This document shows, piece after piece, positions 33,814 through 40,952 of a DNA stretch of 40,952 bases (positions within the stretch are counted from its first letter, which is position 1; every line of letters starts with the position of its first letter). The notes beneath the pieces are model-generated. The model did no database searches. It saw only the letters and a program-made list of their open reading frames with translations, and had not been told where the DNA came from. This DNA is from a virus. The stretch lies in the IMG/VR virus record IMGVR_UViG_3300000557_000007, positions 1 to 40,952 of that record. The stretch is one strand, 5' to 3'. Both the position numbers and the translations under genes were made by a program.

Positions 33814-36075
33814 ATGGCATATGAAGAATATTTTGATTTTGATGAAGAAAACCAGACTATAACGGACTATAACCCTGAACATCCTAAACATCCAGGTAGT
33901 GAGGAAAATCCTATAGAAATTCCGAGTGAGATAAACGGGATTGAAGTTCTTAAGATCGGTGATTATGCATTTATAGATGGAGGTTTTGGTGATCCTCCTT
34001 ATGATGTTAAGTGGGTTACTATCCCTGATACTGTAACAGATATAGGAGTGAGAGCCTTTAATGAGAATTCCCTCGTAGAAGTAGTTATTCCAGATAGTGT
34101 AGTGAGCATAGGAATGCGGGCTTTCTACGGAAACGATATAGTAGATTTGCATATTGGTAGTGAGGTAGAATTTATAGATTGGGGTGCTTTTGGAAATAAT
34201 AAAATTGAAAATTTAGTTATTCCTAATAGTGTAGAGGATTTAGGGACTTCTGCATTTAGGGACAATAAAATTAGTAAAGTGGATATATCTGATAATCTTA
34301 GCGAGATACCGTCAAGAACATTTGAACGGAATGAGTTGGAGGAGGTAACTGTACCCGAGATAGTGACATATATAGGCGAAAATGCTTTTGCTTATAATTC
34401 TGATTTGAAGAAAATAAGGATTCCAGGAGATGTTGAACTAGATGGCGGAGGTCACACAGGGATTCCAGGACCTACGGGAGCTTTTAATGATGCCTACAAT
34501 GATACCGATCAAGAAGCAGGAACTTACGTATTTATCGATAGTGATAATGGATGGGTGAGAGCTGGCGATTATCATTCAGGTACAATTACGGGTGCAGTTA
34601 CAGATTATGACACAGGCGATGTTATTGATGATGCGATAGTAAGGACGGTAGATGAAGTGTATGGAGAAGTTCAGATAGTAGAAGTAGATAGTGAAGGGAA
34701 GTATACTTATGAGTACTTTCCTTTAGGTACACATGATTTGCAGGTGATATCTCCAGGTTATGATAGAATGACTAAAACATCTCCTGAGATAGTTGAAAAT
34801 GATCAGGAAGTTCAATTAGATTTTGAACTTGAAGCTATACCACGTCCAGATTATCTTAAGATAATGGTAAGTGGAGGCGGAGGTGGAGTAAAGTCAGGTC
34901 ATAGTTCATTGTTTGGACATCGGGGTGGAGGCACTACTGGTAAAACGATTACATTCGGTCAGAATGGGGGTGAACAAACTTTAGAATTACCTGGTGACGA
35001 AGAGGATTTGTCTGAGGTGTATTGGTATGTAGATGGTAGTATGTATGGGAAGGGTAGTGAGGTATTATTATTCGAATCGGAGGAATCTCGTACAGTGAGA
35101 TTATTGTTGCCTAGTTGGGATATTGTTGATGGTGAATTAGATTGGAGAGGTAAAGGTATTGAAGGTACGATGAGTCGTACGTGGACTAATTTAGTAAACC
35201 TGACTAAGCTTGATTTGAGTAATAATTCTTTGAGTAAGAATATTCCCCTTGAGATTTCAAAATTGGTTAACTTAGAGGAACTTCGTTTAAGAGCTAATGA
35301 CTTTGAGGGTGAGGCACCTGAACTTTCGGATTTAATTCATCTTAAAGTAATTAATTTTGATTTTAATGATTTAACATATGTTCCTTTAGAAAATTACTCG
35401 CAGTTAAGTAATTTAGAAGAGTTGAGGTTGCGAAGTAATGATTTTTATAGATCTTTACCAGCAGAAATATCAGACTTATCTGAACTTAGAATTCTTGATT
35501 TGCAGTATAATAGTTTCTATGGAAGTATTGGAATTGGAATATCTCAATTGTATAAACTTGAAGAGTTACTTTTGAATAGAAATAATTTTGATGATTATGA
35601 AGAGGGAGCTTTAGCAACTCAGGCGAATTTGTCTAAAGTACATCTTGATGTTAATAATATAGATTCGACATCTACTATCGATGTTATTCTTAAGGATCTT
35701 TACGATAGCTTGGATTTGGAAGATAGGGTGTCCTGTGATGTGAACTTAACATGTAATGCTGCACCTAGTAGTGATACAGTTGGTTATGTTAATTATACTG
35801 ATAGTGTAGAATACTTTTTTTCGGATCATGATGCGGAATGGGAAGAGGATGAGCACGCTGGTAAGAGGGTGTATGCTCATCTTGATGAAGGTGGGTATGG
35901 AATTATGATGGAGATAGAATCAAATACAGAGAGCAGCATATATGTAACAGAAGGTTGGGATATAGGAGATGATAAATTTTCATTTTATATAATATATACA
36001 GAAGGGCAGGGAATGTGGTATTTTGAACAAGTTAATCAAGCGGGTTGGACTATTACTACGGATTTGGGTTTATAA
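33814..36075 (+). CDS. BspA/LRR display protein, probable receptor-binding fibre
   Basis: ATG 33814 begins the frame, coupled to the previous stop. Residues 30-235 are BspA-type LRR_5 repeats (VTIPDTVTDIGVRAF, VVIPDSVVSIGMRAF, NLVIPNSVEDLGTSAF). Residues 255-340 form a carboxypeptidase-regulatory-like domain (GTITGAVTDYDTGDVIDDAI). A Gly-rich hinge (MVSGGGGGVKSGHSS) leads to a beta domain and LRRs (about 442-640). The last 75 residues (from about 680) include SNTESSIYVTEGWD and MWYFEQVNQAGW, which match the end of the gpI-like protein at 24698-29239. BspA repeats bind host surfaces or matrix proteins in bacteria, so a host-recognition role on the virion is likely. Confidence 0.65.
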   Translation: MAYEEYFDFDEENQTITDYNPEHPKHPGSEENPIEIPSEINGIEVLKIGDYAFIDGGFGDPPYDVKWVTIPDTVTDIGVRAFNENSLVEVVIPDSVVSIGMRAFYGNDIVDLHIGSEVEFIDWGAFGNNKIENLVIPNSVEDLGTSAFRDNKISKVDISDNLSEIPSRTFERNELEEVTVPEIVTYIGENAFAYNSDLKKIRIPGDVELDGGGHTGIPGPTGAFNDAYNDTDQEAGTYVFIDSDNGWVRAGDYHSGTITGAVTDYDTGDVIDDAIVRTVDEVYGEVQIVEVDSEGKYTYEYFPLGTHDLQVISPGYDRMTKTSPEIVENDQEVQLDFELEAIPRPDYLKIMVSGGGGGVKSGHSSLFGHRGGGTTGKTITFGQNGGEQTLELPGDEEDLSEVYWYVDGSMYGKGSEVLLFESEESRTVRLLLPSWDIVDGELDWRGKGIEGTMSRTWTNLVNLTKLDLSNNSLSKNIPLEISKLVNLEELRLRANDFEGEAPELSDLIHLKVINFDFNDLTYVPLENYSQLSNLEELRLRSNDFYRSLPAEISDLSELRILDLQYNSFYGSIGIGISQLYKLEELLLNRNNFDDYEEGALATQANLSKVHLDVNNIDSTSTIDVILKDLYDSLDLEDRVSCDVNLTCNAAPSSDTVGYVNYTDSVEYFFSDHDAEWEEDEHAGKRVYAHLDEGGYGIMMEIESNTESSIYVTEGWDIGDDKFSFYIIYTEGQGMWYFEQVNQAGWTITTDLGL

Positions 36076-36098
36076 TATATTAGAGGTGGTGAAGGGTA

Positions 36099-36314
36099 TT
36101 GGCAGATAAAGAATGGAGAATGGTTGAAACGGAGGAGGATATAATATTTTGTGATGAATTTCCAAAAACAAGTTTATTACTTACTAGCCATAAAGTTGTT
36201 AGAAGAGATACAGAAGAAGAAATGGATAAAGTTATAGAGGAACTACCAGAGGAAAAAAGAAATAGAGCTAGAGATTTAAAAGAAAGGAATAAGAGGGTAG
36301 CGGATGAAAGATAA
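36099..36314 (+). CDS. Small hypothetical protein, 71 aa
   Basis: TTG 36099 follows GAGGTGGTGAAGGG. The protein is highly charged and helical, with an acidic centre and a basic end (RNRARDLKERNKRVADER). No motif is recognised. It lies between the last appendage gene and the holin candidates and seems to belong to the same transcript. Confidence 0.45.
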   Translation: MADKEWRMVETEEDIIFCDEFPKTSLLLTSHKVVRRDTEEEMDKVIEELPEEKRNRARDLKERNKRVADER

Positions 36315-36355
36315 GAAGTAGAGGAAGAAGATAGGATGGAAAGGAGGTGATTTAG

Positions 36356-36673
36356 ATGTTAGGAGTACTTCTTATAGTTTTAGCAGTGTTAGTTGAGTAC
36401 GTGGTAGAGATCCTGAAAGATTTGATACCTTATATCGAAGAAAAGGTAGGTCGTATAGAAATAGCAAGAGTTGTAGCATTTGTGGTATCTTTGATTTTAG
36501 TGATCACCTTGGAAGTTGACTTTCTGGAAGAGTTTGGGTTGATCGAGAACGGTAATATATGGGTAGGTTTTATCATTTCTGCATTATTTATTAGTGCAGG
36601 TGCCCATGTGATTTATGATTTCTTGAAGAATTTGAAGGATAAGATCAATGGTGACTGGGGAGTAGGTAGGTAA
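36356..36673 (+). CDS. Holin-like membrane protein, three predicted spans
   Basis: ATG 36356 follows AAAGGAGGTGAT. The 105-residue protein has hydrophobic segments at about 2-20, 36-54 and 69-87 (VVAFVVSLILVITLEV; IWVGFIISALFISAGAHVIY), with charged loops and a basic tail. Small size, membrane spans and location with another holin-type gene at the end of the late operon suit a phage holin, which opens the membrane for the endolysin. Its stop overlaps the next ATG (TAATG). Confidence 0.6.
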   Translation: MLGVLLIVLAVLVEYVVEILKDLIPYIEEKVGRIEIARVVAFVVSLILVITLEVDFLEEFGLIENGNIWVGFIISALFISAGAHVIYDFLKNLKDKINGDWGVGR

Positions 36674-37044
36674 TGGCTAACTTAGTAGTAAGTGCTGTAT
36701 TGGTGATTATAACTCCTTTATTGGTATTGCTTGCTAATAGCATTAAGAAGAAGCTGTATGAGAAATTTGATATAGAAGCTACTGAAAGGAGTGTGAATCG
36801 TCATTACAGGCAGGTGACGATGGCAGAGAAAGAAGTGCGTAGGATAGTGAGATACTTATCTAACTTTAGTAAGGATAGGTATGAACTGCAGGAAATGTCA
36901 AGAAGTAGATTTGAAGCTCGATTGAACGATTTAAATATTCATTTATTTAATGATCAGATTGAAGAGATGGTTAGGAATGCTATTTCGGATGTGTTAGATG
37001 AAGATCAAAATGGTTATAATGATGAGAGGAGGCTACTAGGCTGA
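36673..37044 (+). CDS. LL-H-type holin-like protein, one predicted span
   Basis: ATG 36673 overlaps the preceding stop. Residues 3-24 are hydrophobic (LVVSAVLVIITPLLVLLANS), followed by a charged, coiled helical tail of about 100 residues. This plan resembles holins of the LL-H family, but the tail is longer than usual, and the family motif cannot be confirmed by eye. It may be a partner or antiholin of the three-span protein. A strong terminator follows its stop, closing the late operon. Confidence 0.5.
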   Translation: MANLVVSAVLVIITPLLVLLANSIKKKLYEKFDIEATERSVNRHYRQVTMAEKEVRRIVRYLSNFSKDRYELQEMSRSRFEARLNDLNIHLFNDQIEEMVRNAISDVLDEDQNGYNDERRLLG

Positions 37045-37048
37045 TGTT

Positions 37049-37117
37049 AAAATCCCAGAGTACGTAAGGTTATATATTATATCATATAATGGTTATCCTT
37101 AGTATTCTGGGATTTTT
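37049..37117 (+). terminator. Strong Rho-independent terminator ending the late operon
   Basis: The arms 37049-37069 and 37097-37116 pair over about 20 bases, with one bulge and a G-T wobble, ending in a TTTTT run. The 27-base loop is AT-rich and may fold by itself. It follows the holin gene directly, and no gene crosses it. Confidence 0.85.
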
Positions 37118-37224
37118 ATTATTCTGTTAAGAAATTTTAATAATTTAGAGAGATATTTTGCAGGGTAAAAAGCGTATATACTAGTAGATGGTAATAAAAA
37201 TACGGAGGAGGTATTGTTTTAGGG

Positions 37225-37491
37225 ATGCCAAATGCTAGTGATAGTAGAGGAAAAGATAGGTTAATGACGTTGATGGAAGGTTATTTTTATTTAGTAGGTA
37301 AGTATGAATTCGGACAGTCTGTTGCTGTTTTAGCAGATGAACATGTGAGGTCGTATGAACATGTAGATTGTGTTATAAGGATGATGGAGGAGTACCGTCC
37401 TGACATAGTGGCAAAGCTACAGTATAAGGCGGAGCGAAGGAGGTGGCTTGTAGAACGGGAACAGAATAGACAAAATAATAAAAAAAAATAA
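37225..37491 (+). CDS. Hypothetical protein, 88 aa
   Basis: ATG 37225 lies 13 bases after GGAGGAGGT, a long but usable spacing. The protein is helical: an early MTLMEGYFYLVGKYEFGQS segment, then a possible helix-turn-helix-like stretch (VAVLADEHVRSYEHVDCVIRMM), then a very basic end (AERRRWLVEREQNRQNNKKK). It may be a small DNA-binding regulator, since it precedes a sigma-like factor by 43 bases, but no family was recognised. It is the first gene after the late-operon terminator. Confidence 0.5.
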   Translation: MPNASDSRGKDRLMTLMEGYFYLVGKYEFGQSVAVLADEHVRSYEHVDCVIRMMEEYRPDIVAKLQYKAERRRWLVEREQNRQNNKKK

Positions 37492-37534
37492 ATAACTAAT
37501 GACGATAAATCCTAAATCTTATAGAGGTGGCTAC

Positions 37535-38173
37535 ATGAAGTTTACTGATTATGTAGATTCGGTCATAGCTACTGGAGATGAAGATGGTAAGGTTGTACAT
37601 AAGGATTATGATGGTAATGGTATAGACCCTAGAAAAATTAATTGTGTGATGGATTATATTGATATTATACAAGGGGTATCTCGTAAGTATACTAGTAGAT
37701 GGGTCGATAAAGGCGATTTAGAACAGGAGCTATGGTGTAGGTTGATGTATTTGGTAGAATATTATGGTGATAACCTTAATAAGCATATAGTTGCTAAATC
37801 TATGTTTAATCAAGCGGTAACGGTATACCGTCAGGAGCGTAAGAGTAGAGAAAATCGTAAGATGTTTATAGATGAAATGCATAGGGATGATTATGTTACA
37901 CCTTTTTTTAAGGTAGATACCGTGCAGGAGTTGAAGAAGTTATTTCCTAAAGGATCTGTAGAAAGAAAATATATGTTAACTAAGCTATTGTTGAGCGGTG
38001 ATATAGATGAAAAAGATATTGATATGGAAGATGAAGGTGTTTTTATTCCATCATCTGATAAAGAAATTGCTATAATACGTGAGGTTTTAGGATTTAGTTC
38101 GGATCGTCCTGGAACATTATATTATAAGAAACAAAGTATGAAGCATACAATAGAGGATTTTTTGTTTGCTTAA
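37535..38173 (+). CDS. Sigma-70-like factor (phage transcription switch candidate)
   Basis: ATG 37535 follows GAGGTGG (37524-37530); an in-frame ATG at 37499 lacks a ribosome binding site. Residues 45-110 resemble sigma region 2: IIQGVSRKYTSRWVDKGDLE, QELWCRLMYLVEYYG and a basic helix ending QAVTVYRQERKSREN. The DLEQELW part is close to the usual D-x-x-Q-E core. The C-terminus (IIREVLGFSSDRPGTLYYKK) could act like region 4. At 212 residues it has the size of small phage or ECF-type factors. It probably redirects RNA polymerase to phage promoters; its gene sits between the late operon and the metabolism genes. Confidence 0.65.
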   Translation: MKFTDYVDSVIATGDEDGKVVHKDYDGNGIDPRKINCVMDYIDIIQGVSRKYTSRWVDKGDLEQELWCRLMYLVEYYGDNLNKHIVAKSMFNQAVTVYRQERKSRENRKMFIDEMHRDDYVTPFFKVDTVQELKKLFPKGSVERKYMLTKLLLSGDIDEKDIDMEDEGVFIPSSDKEIAIIREVLGFSSDRPGTLYYKKQSMKHTIEDFLFA

Positions 38174-38212
38174 GTATAAGCATTTGATTAATTGATAAGG
38201 AGGTAATTGTTA

Positions 38213-38695
38213 TTGGATGTAGTAGTTAAAGTGAGTTTAACTGAGGAAGCTGATAATTATTTCGCATCTAGGGGCGATGAGTTAGTAGATTTTTTACCGA
38301 TGAGGGCAACTGAAGGCAGTTCAGCTTCTGATTTGAGGGCGTTTTTAGCAGGTGCAAGTAAAGAAATTCCTGCATTTACAAGGGCGTTGATACCTACTGG
38401 ATTAATTTTGGAGGTACCTGTAGGGTATGAGGGTCAAATCAGACCTCGAAGCGGGTTAGCTGTGAAGCATGGCATAACTATATTGAATTCTCCAGGCACT
38501 ATAGATGCGGATTATCGGGGTGAAGTAAAGGTAGTGCTGTATAATGCTTCTCCTGATACGTTTGTTGTGGAGCATGGTCATAGGATTGCTCAATTGGTAA
38601 TAAGTGAGGTAGTTCCGTCATTATATATGGTGGCAGAAGATGAACTTTCAGAAACTGATAGAGGTGCAGGAGGTTTTGGTCATACGGGAGATTAA
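38213..38695 (+). CDS. dut: dUTP diphosphatase
   Basis: Start TTG 38213 is set by AAGGAGGT (38197-38204); TTG 38207 is also in frame. All five trimeric dUTPase motifs are present in order: 1, [14 protein letters not shown]; 2, [12 protein letters not shown] (as RPRSG); 3, [13 protein letters not shown]; 4, RIAQLVI; 5, [12 protein letters not shown] at the C-terminus. It converts dUTP to dUMP and diphosphate, lowering uracil misincorporation and feeding dTMP synthesis. Length (160 residues) is normal. The gene is alone in nucleotide metabolism in this window; others may lie downstream. Confidence 0.92.
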   Translation: MDVVVKVSLTEEADNYFASRGDELVDFLPMRATEGSSASDLRAFLAGASKEIPAFTRALIPTGLILEVPVGYEGQIRPRSGLAVKHGITILNSPGTIDADYRGEVKVVLYNASPDTFVVEHGHRIAQLVISEVVPSLYMVAEDELSETDRGAGGFGHTGD

Positions 38696-38727
38696 TTTAA
38701 TAATGTAGATAAAGAAAGGAGCAAATT

Positions 38728-38964
38728 ATGGCATCAATGAAATGTAGTTGTAATAAAATACTTAAAATTCCTGCATTATCAGCAGTAGAGTTAACAGCAC
38801 ATACGAATGGTGAGATAGACTGGGGAAGCACTACGTTGGTATTAGGCACAACACAGCCTGAGACGGATTTTTATTGTAAGTATTGTGGAGTGCGATATAA
38901 AATAATATATTCGGGTAAGAGTGCAAAGAAGTTTACTGTGAAGAAGGCGGGTAAGGATGGTTAG
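38728..38964 (+). CDS. Small zinc-ribbon-like protein, 78 aa
   Basis: ATG 38728 follows AAAGAAAGGAG. The protein has a CSCN motif near the N-terminus and YCKYCG near residue 52, enough for one zinc site, with a long beta loop between (TLVLGTTQPETD) and a basic end (KSAKKFTVKKAGKDG). Many phages carry such small nucleic-acid or RNA-polymerase-binding proteins. No specific role can be read. A terminator follows 33 bases after its stop. Confidence 0.6.
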   Translation: MASMKCSCNKILKIPALSAVELTAHTNGEIDWGSTTLVLGTTQPETDFYCKYCGVRYKIIYSGKSAKKFTVKKAGKDG

Positions 38965-38997
38965 AAGGTATGGTTTGGTATAAAATATAAAACAGGG

Positions 38998-39033
38998 ACA
39001 GGGCAGGTATATAAGGTATCTGCCCTGTTTTGT
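38998..39033 (+). terminator. Rho-independent terminator after the zinc-ribbon gene
   Basis: ACAGGGCAG (38998-39006) pairs perfectly with CTGCCCTGT (39020-39028), and three inner pairs (one wobble) extend the stem. A TTTT run continues from the right arm into TGTTAG. It separates the dUTPase transcript from the following promoter. Confidence 0.85.
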
Positions 39034-39077
39034 TAGCTTATAAGGTGTAAAAATGGATATGAAAGAATGAATATAAG

Positions 39078-39106
39078 TTTACAATAAGGTAATTTTGTGT
39101 TATAAT
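39078..39106 (+). promoter_or_regulatory. Vegetative (sigma-A type) promoter
   Basis: TTTACA (39078-39083) and a perfect TATAAT (39101-39106) are spaced by exactly 17 bases, with TG one base before the -10 (extended form). It lies directly upstream of the 39146 gene and after a terminator. This is the only textbook host-type promoter I found in the window. Confidence 0.8.
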
Positions 39107-39145
39107 ATAGTTGAAGCATAATATAAAATTTACTAAGGAGCTATG

Positions 39146-39583
39146 ATGGGTAGGCAGGTGTCTTCCGAAATTAAACAAGTGGAAATAGTAAAGAAAGAGT
39201 TAATAGATTGTGGGCATAGAGTATTTTTGGAGGTACCACTTTTTTCTTCCTCGGTAGATATGGTAGTGTTAAACTCTGAAAATAAATTAACAGCTATTGA
39301 ATTGAAACTAAAAGATTGGAAAAGAGCTTTGAACCAGGTAAAGCTACATACTATTTGTATGGATTATTTATATATTTGTATCTTGGAATTGAAAACTATA
39401 GATGGCAAGAAAAGAGTTGAAAACAGTTGTCTAAAAACAGGCATAGGTCTGTACTACCTGGATGTCAACGGTGAAGCACCCAACCTGAAAGAGGTTGTGA
39501 AACCCAAAATGAATAACTTTGTTTGGAGCAAAATGAAGAATGAACTTTATAATTATTTAATAAATAGGCAAACCGAGGTATAA
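39146..39583 (+). CDS. PD-(D/E)XK nuclease-like protein
   Basis: ATG 39146 follows AAGGAG by five bases; ATG 39143 is too close. Residues D38 (SSVDMVVL), E52 and K54 (TAIELKLKDWKRALNQ) match the D...E-x-K core of PD-(D/E)XK nucleases, with a following helix (ALNQVKLHTICMDYLYI) as in the VRR-Nuc and similar groups. At 145 residues it is a single minimal domain. Being under a host-type promoter suggests expression early in infection; it could attack host DNA or act in recombination or DNA repair. The late part of the gene uses more GC-rich codons, which could mean recent acquisition. Confidence 0.6.
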   Translation: MGRQVSSEIKQVEIVKKELIDCGHRVFLEVPLFSSSVDMVVLNSENKLTAIELKLKDWKRALNQVKLHTICMDYLYICILELKTIDGKKRVENSCLKTGIGLYYLDVNGEAPNLKEVVKPKMNNFVWSKMKNELYNYLINRQTEV

Positions 39584-39585
39584 GC

Positions 39586-39759
39586 ATGGTAGGTAGAAAG
39601 GGTAGAAAGTTGGATAGTTATTTAGCAATGTCTGTTGATGGTATGGTAAAATACATCCATATCGGTAAAGAGCAAGCAGACCGTTTGAAAGGTAAAGGAT
39701 GGTATATTAAACAGGCAATGGTTGTAGATGGAGAAATCAAGTACGTAGATGTAGGTTAA
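39586..39759 (+). CDS. Small hypothetical protein, 57 aa
   Basis: ATG 39586 follows GAGGT at good spacing, two bases after the previous stop. The protein is basic (MVGRKGRKLDSYLAMS) and ends IKYVDVG, with two short strand pairs (VDGMVKYIHIG and VVDGEIKYVDVG) that look like an internal duplication. It is in the same transcript as the nuclease-like gene. Confidence 0.55.
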   Translation: MVGRKGRKLDSYLAMSVDGMVKYIHIGKEQADRLKGKGWYIKQAMVVDGEIKYVDVG

Positions 39760-39787
39760 AAAACTAAAGAGAAAGGAGGTTTTGGCT

Positions 39788-39958
39788 TTGGCATGGGAAG
39801 TTGCTAAAAATGATAATATTTGTCCTTCTTGTAATAGGGTAGTTGAGGTATATGTAGTAGTAAGAGACGGAATAGAATATGTAGAAGCGGAAAGATGTAA
39901 AAGATGTCGTTGGAAAGCTGACTTTTCAGGAGGCGATGTGAGTATTAGTGAATTATAA
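39788..39958 (+). CDS. Small zinc-finger protein, 56 aa
   Basis: TTG 39788 lies 7 bases after AAAGGAGGT (39772-39780). The protein has CPSCN and CKRCR, two CxxC pairs 22 residues apart, enough for one zinc ribbon, and an acidic C-terminus (SGGDVSISEL). Probable regulatory or nucleic-acid-binding role; no family identified. Confidence 0.6.
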   Translation: MAWEVAKNDNICPSCNRVVEVYVVVRDGIEYVEAERCKRCRWKADFSGGDVSISEL

Positions 39959-39973
39959 TAAGTTATAAGTGGG

Positions 39974-40012
39974 ATAAATGGATGGGTGATTTAAAATCAT
40001 CTATCCATTTAT
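39974..40012 (+). terminator. 17-bp hairpin before the 40036 gene
   Basis: 39974-39990 pairs with 39996-40012 over 17 bases with two G-T wobbles, around a five-base loop (TTAAA). A T-run is absent (ATATTATG follows), so this may be a weak terminator, a processing site or a control hairpin close to the AAAGGAG at 40021. Confidence 0.55.
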
Positions 40013-40035
40013 ATATTATGAAAGGAGCGTTTAAG

Positions 40036-40269
40036 ATGGCTTTTGATAAGTATTTATGTATATCTGCTGATATTAGTAAATCTGTAGGGACGATTACTAA
40101 TCTTGAGATAGTGGCGGAATTGAAAGATGAAGGTGAGATTAGTGATTTTTGTCTAACAGATGATCCAATGGAAACTGGGGCGGTAAGGATGAAATGTGAT
40201 AAGTCTATGAGCATTTATGAGAAGGTAGAAGGAGGGGTTTATAAGTTTTGGAAATCCAAGATTATATAA
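40036..40269 (+). CDS. Small hypothetical protein, 77 aa
   Basis: ATG 40036 follows AAAGGAG (40021-40027); the frame is open upstream to 39982, but that part overlaps the hairpin and has no initiation signal. The protein is mixed: MAFDKYLCISADISKSVGT, an acidic middle and a final VEGGVYKFWKSK. It may be a small regulatory or anti-host protein, as its neighbours are. Nothing further can be said. Confidence 0.5.
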   Translation: MAFDKYLCISADISKSVGTITNLEIVAELKDEGEISDFCLTDDPMETGAVRMKCDKSMSIYEKVEGGVYKFWKSKII

Positions 40270-40393
40270 GAATTACAAGAATTATATAAAAATAATTTTA
40301 CGAAGAGGGGAGGGGTGTTTAAACAGGCGGTTTATAGGTATTTGCATGATAGAAGGTATAAATAATATTAAATTAGAAAGGATGGTTATTATT

Positions 40394-40952
40394 ATGATTA
40401 GAGAGTTATTTAAAAAAATTAAGTTGATTTTAGGCAATGGTAATGTGGCGGTAGGTCAAGAGAGGGAAATGATTGATGAAGTGCAATCTAAAAGTGAAAC
40501 AGCATTGAATAAAATAGGTAATAAGGGTAGTAATAAGGGTAGTAGTGGTAAAAGCGGTGGAAGACAGTCGTTTAAGGATACTATTACTCGGTCTGATATT
40601 GATAACATAGTTAGGTGGTATAGAGAAGGTTATAGTTCTGTTAAGATTGCGGAGCATTATGGTGTTGGTGCTCAAACAATAATAAATTTGTTGAGGGCAG
40701 AAGGCGTGGAGATAAGATGCAAAGGTGGGAGCAGGAGTTTTCAGAATCGTGGTAAGCTTGAGCTAAATAATAAAGGAAATGATGTAAAGTGTACTAAGTC
40801 CCCTTCTGGGTATAAGTTAAAGGATTATAGTGTTAATGATTTAAAGAGGATGTATTATTTTTTAGGTAAGTATAGTAAGGTAGCAGCAGTATTAAAAGTT
40901 TCACCTGAGACTATTCGGCAGCGGTTGAAGGATGAGATAGATATTAATAATA
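40394..40952 (+). CDS. HTH DNA-binding protein, 3' truncated by window
   Basis: ATG 40394 follows GAAAGGATGG and the frame is open to the window end (186 codons). After a basic, Gly/Ser/Lys-rich linker (NKGSNKGSSGKSGGR), residues about 70-108 hold a helix-turn-helix like those of resolvases or homeodomain-like proteins (WYREGYSSVKIAEHYG, AQTIINLLRAEG). A second HTH-like pair lies at about 155-182 (KYSKVAAVLKVSPETIRQRL). It could be a transcription regulator or part of a recombinase/endonuclease. The gene is incomplete here. Confidence 0.65.
   Translation, partial: MIRELFKKIKLILGNGNVAVGQEREMIDEVQSKSETALNKIGNKGSNKGSSGKSGGRQSFKDTITRSDIDNIVRWYREGYSSVKIAEHYGVGAQTIINLLRAEGVEIRCKGGSRSFQNRGKLELNNKGNDVKCTKSPSGYKLKDYSVNDLKRMYYFLGKYSKVAAVLKVSPETIRQRLKDEIDINN

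Noticed and set aside
33754-34152. Minus-strand frame of 132 codons opposite the BspA-type repeats
   Set aside because: Shadow of repetitive coding sequence; no ribosome binding site.
37158-37182. TTGCAG and TATACT as a promoter for the 37225 gene
   Set aside because: Spacing is only 13 bases, too short for a sigma-70 type promoter.
40315-40365. Sixteen-codon GTG frame after GGGGAGGGG
   Set aside because: The ribosome binding sequence abuts the GTG and the peptide is too short to support as a gene.

Overview
The window is about 41 kb of a contractile-tailed (myovirus) bacteriophage genome, or of an intact prophage. Every credible gene lies on the + strand. Genes are packed with short or no gaps. 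Most starts (ATG, but also many GTG and TTG) follow strong GGAGG-type ribosome binding sites. The base composition is AT-rich, with heavy use of AGA/AGG for Arg and ATA for Ile. Together with an endolysin carrying CWB2-type wall-binding repeats and InlB-, BspA- and GLUG-type surface modules, this points to a Gram-positive (Firmicutes, Clostridia- or Halanaerobia-like) host. The proteins are strikingly rich in Asp and Glu, which would fit a saline or alkaline habitat, but that is inference.

Layout. (1) 1-4.6 kb, accessory head-region genes: a LicD-like domain fused to a small structural-type protein, an Arg/Ser-rich protein, a SWIM zinc-finger protein, a PrsW-like intramembrane protease and a small membrane protein. 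(2) 4.6-5.7 kb, a membrane-anchored amidase endolysin with CWB2 repeats. (3) 5.7-9.5 kb, head-completion, neck and tail-terminator candidates, a broken partial duplication, and a separate display-type protein. (4) 9.6-13.9 kb, tail sheath and tail tube. The sheath gene carries about 715 extra N-terminal residues: a seven-bladed propeller and an FN3-like domain split by a GLUG insertion. (5) 13.9-24.7 kb, tail assembly and baseplate: gp26-like zinc protein, a probable frameshift partner, tape measure with M23 peptidase, gp53-like, a hub with glucosaminidase and amidase domains, gp5-like spike, gp25 and a gp6/J-like wedge. (6) 24.7-36.1 kb, a gpI-like protein and appendage proteins built from Ig, InlB, FN3, BspA/LRR and carboxypeptidase-regulatory modules. 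(7) 36.1-37.0 kb, holin candidates closed by a strong terminator. (8) 37.2-41.0 kb, a small regulatory and nucleotide-metabolism module: sigma-like factor, dUTPase, zinc-ribbon proteins, a PD-(D/E)XK-like protein behind a textbook vegetative promoter, and an HTH protein that runs off the window.

The most interesting pattern is in-frame nesting. In three genes (sheath, LicD fusion, Arg/Ser-rich protein) a strong Shine-Dalgarno and ATG lie inside the reading frame exactly at a domain boundary, so each gene could make a long form with an extra N-terminal domain and a short core form. For the sheath the short form is 518 residues, a normal sheath size. This suggests a genetic way to decorate only a fraction of the subunits of a polymeric virion structure. 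The functional calls are made by reading motifs and gene order; no database search was possible.
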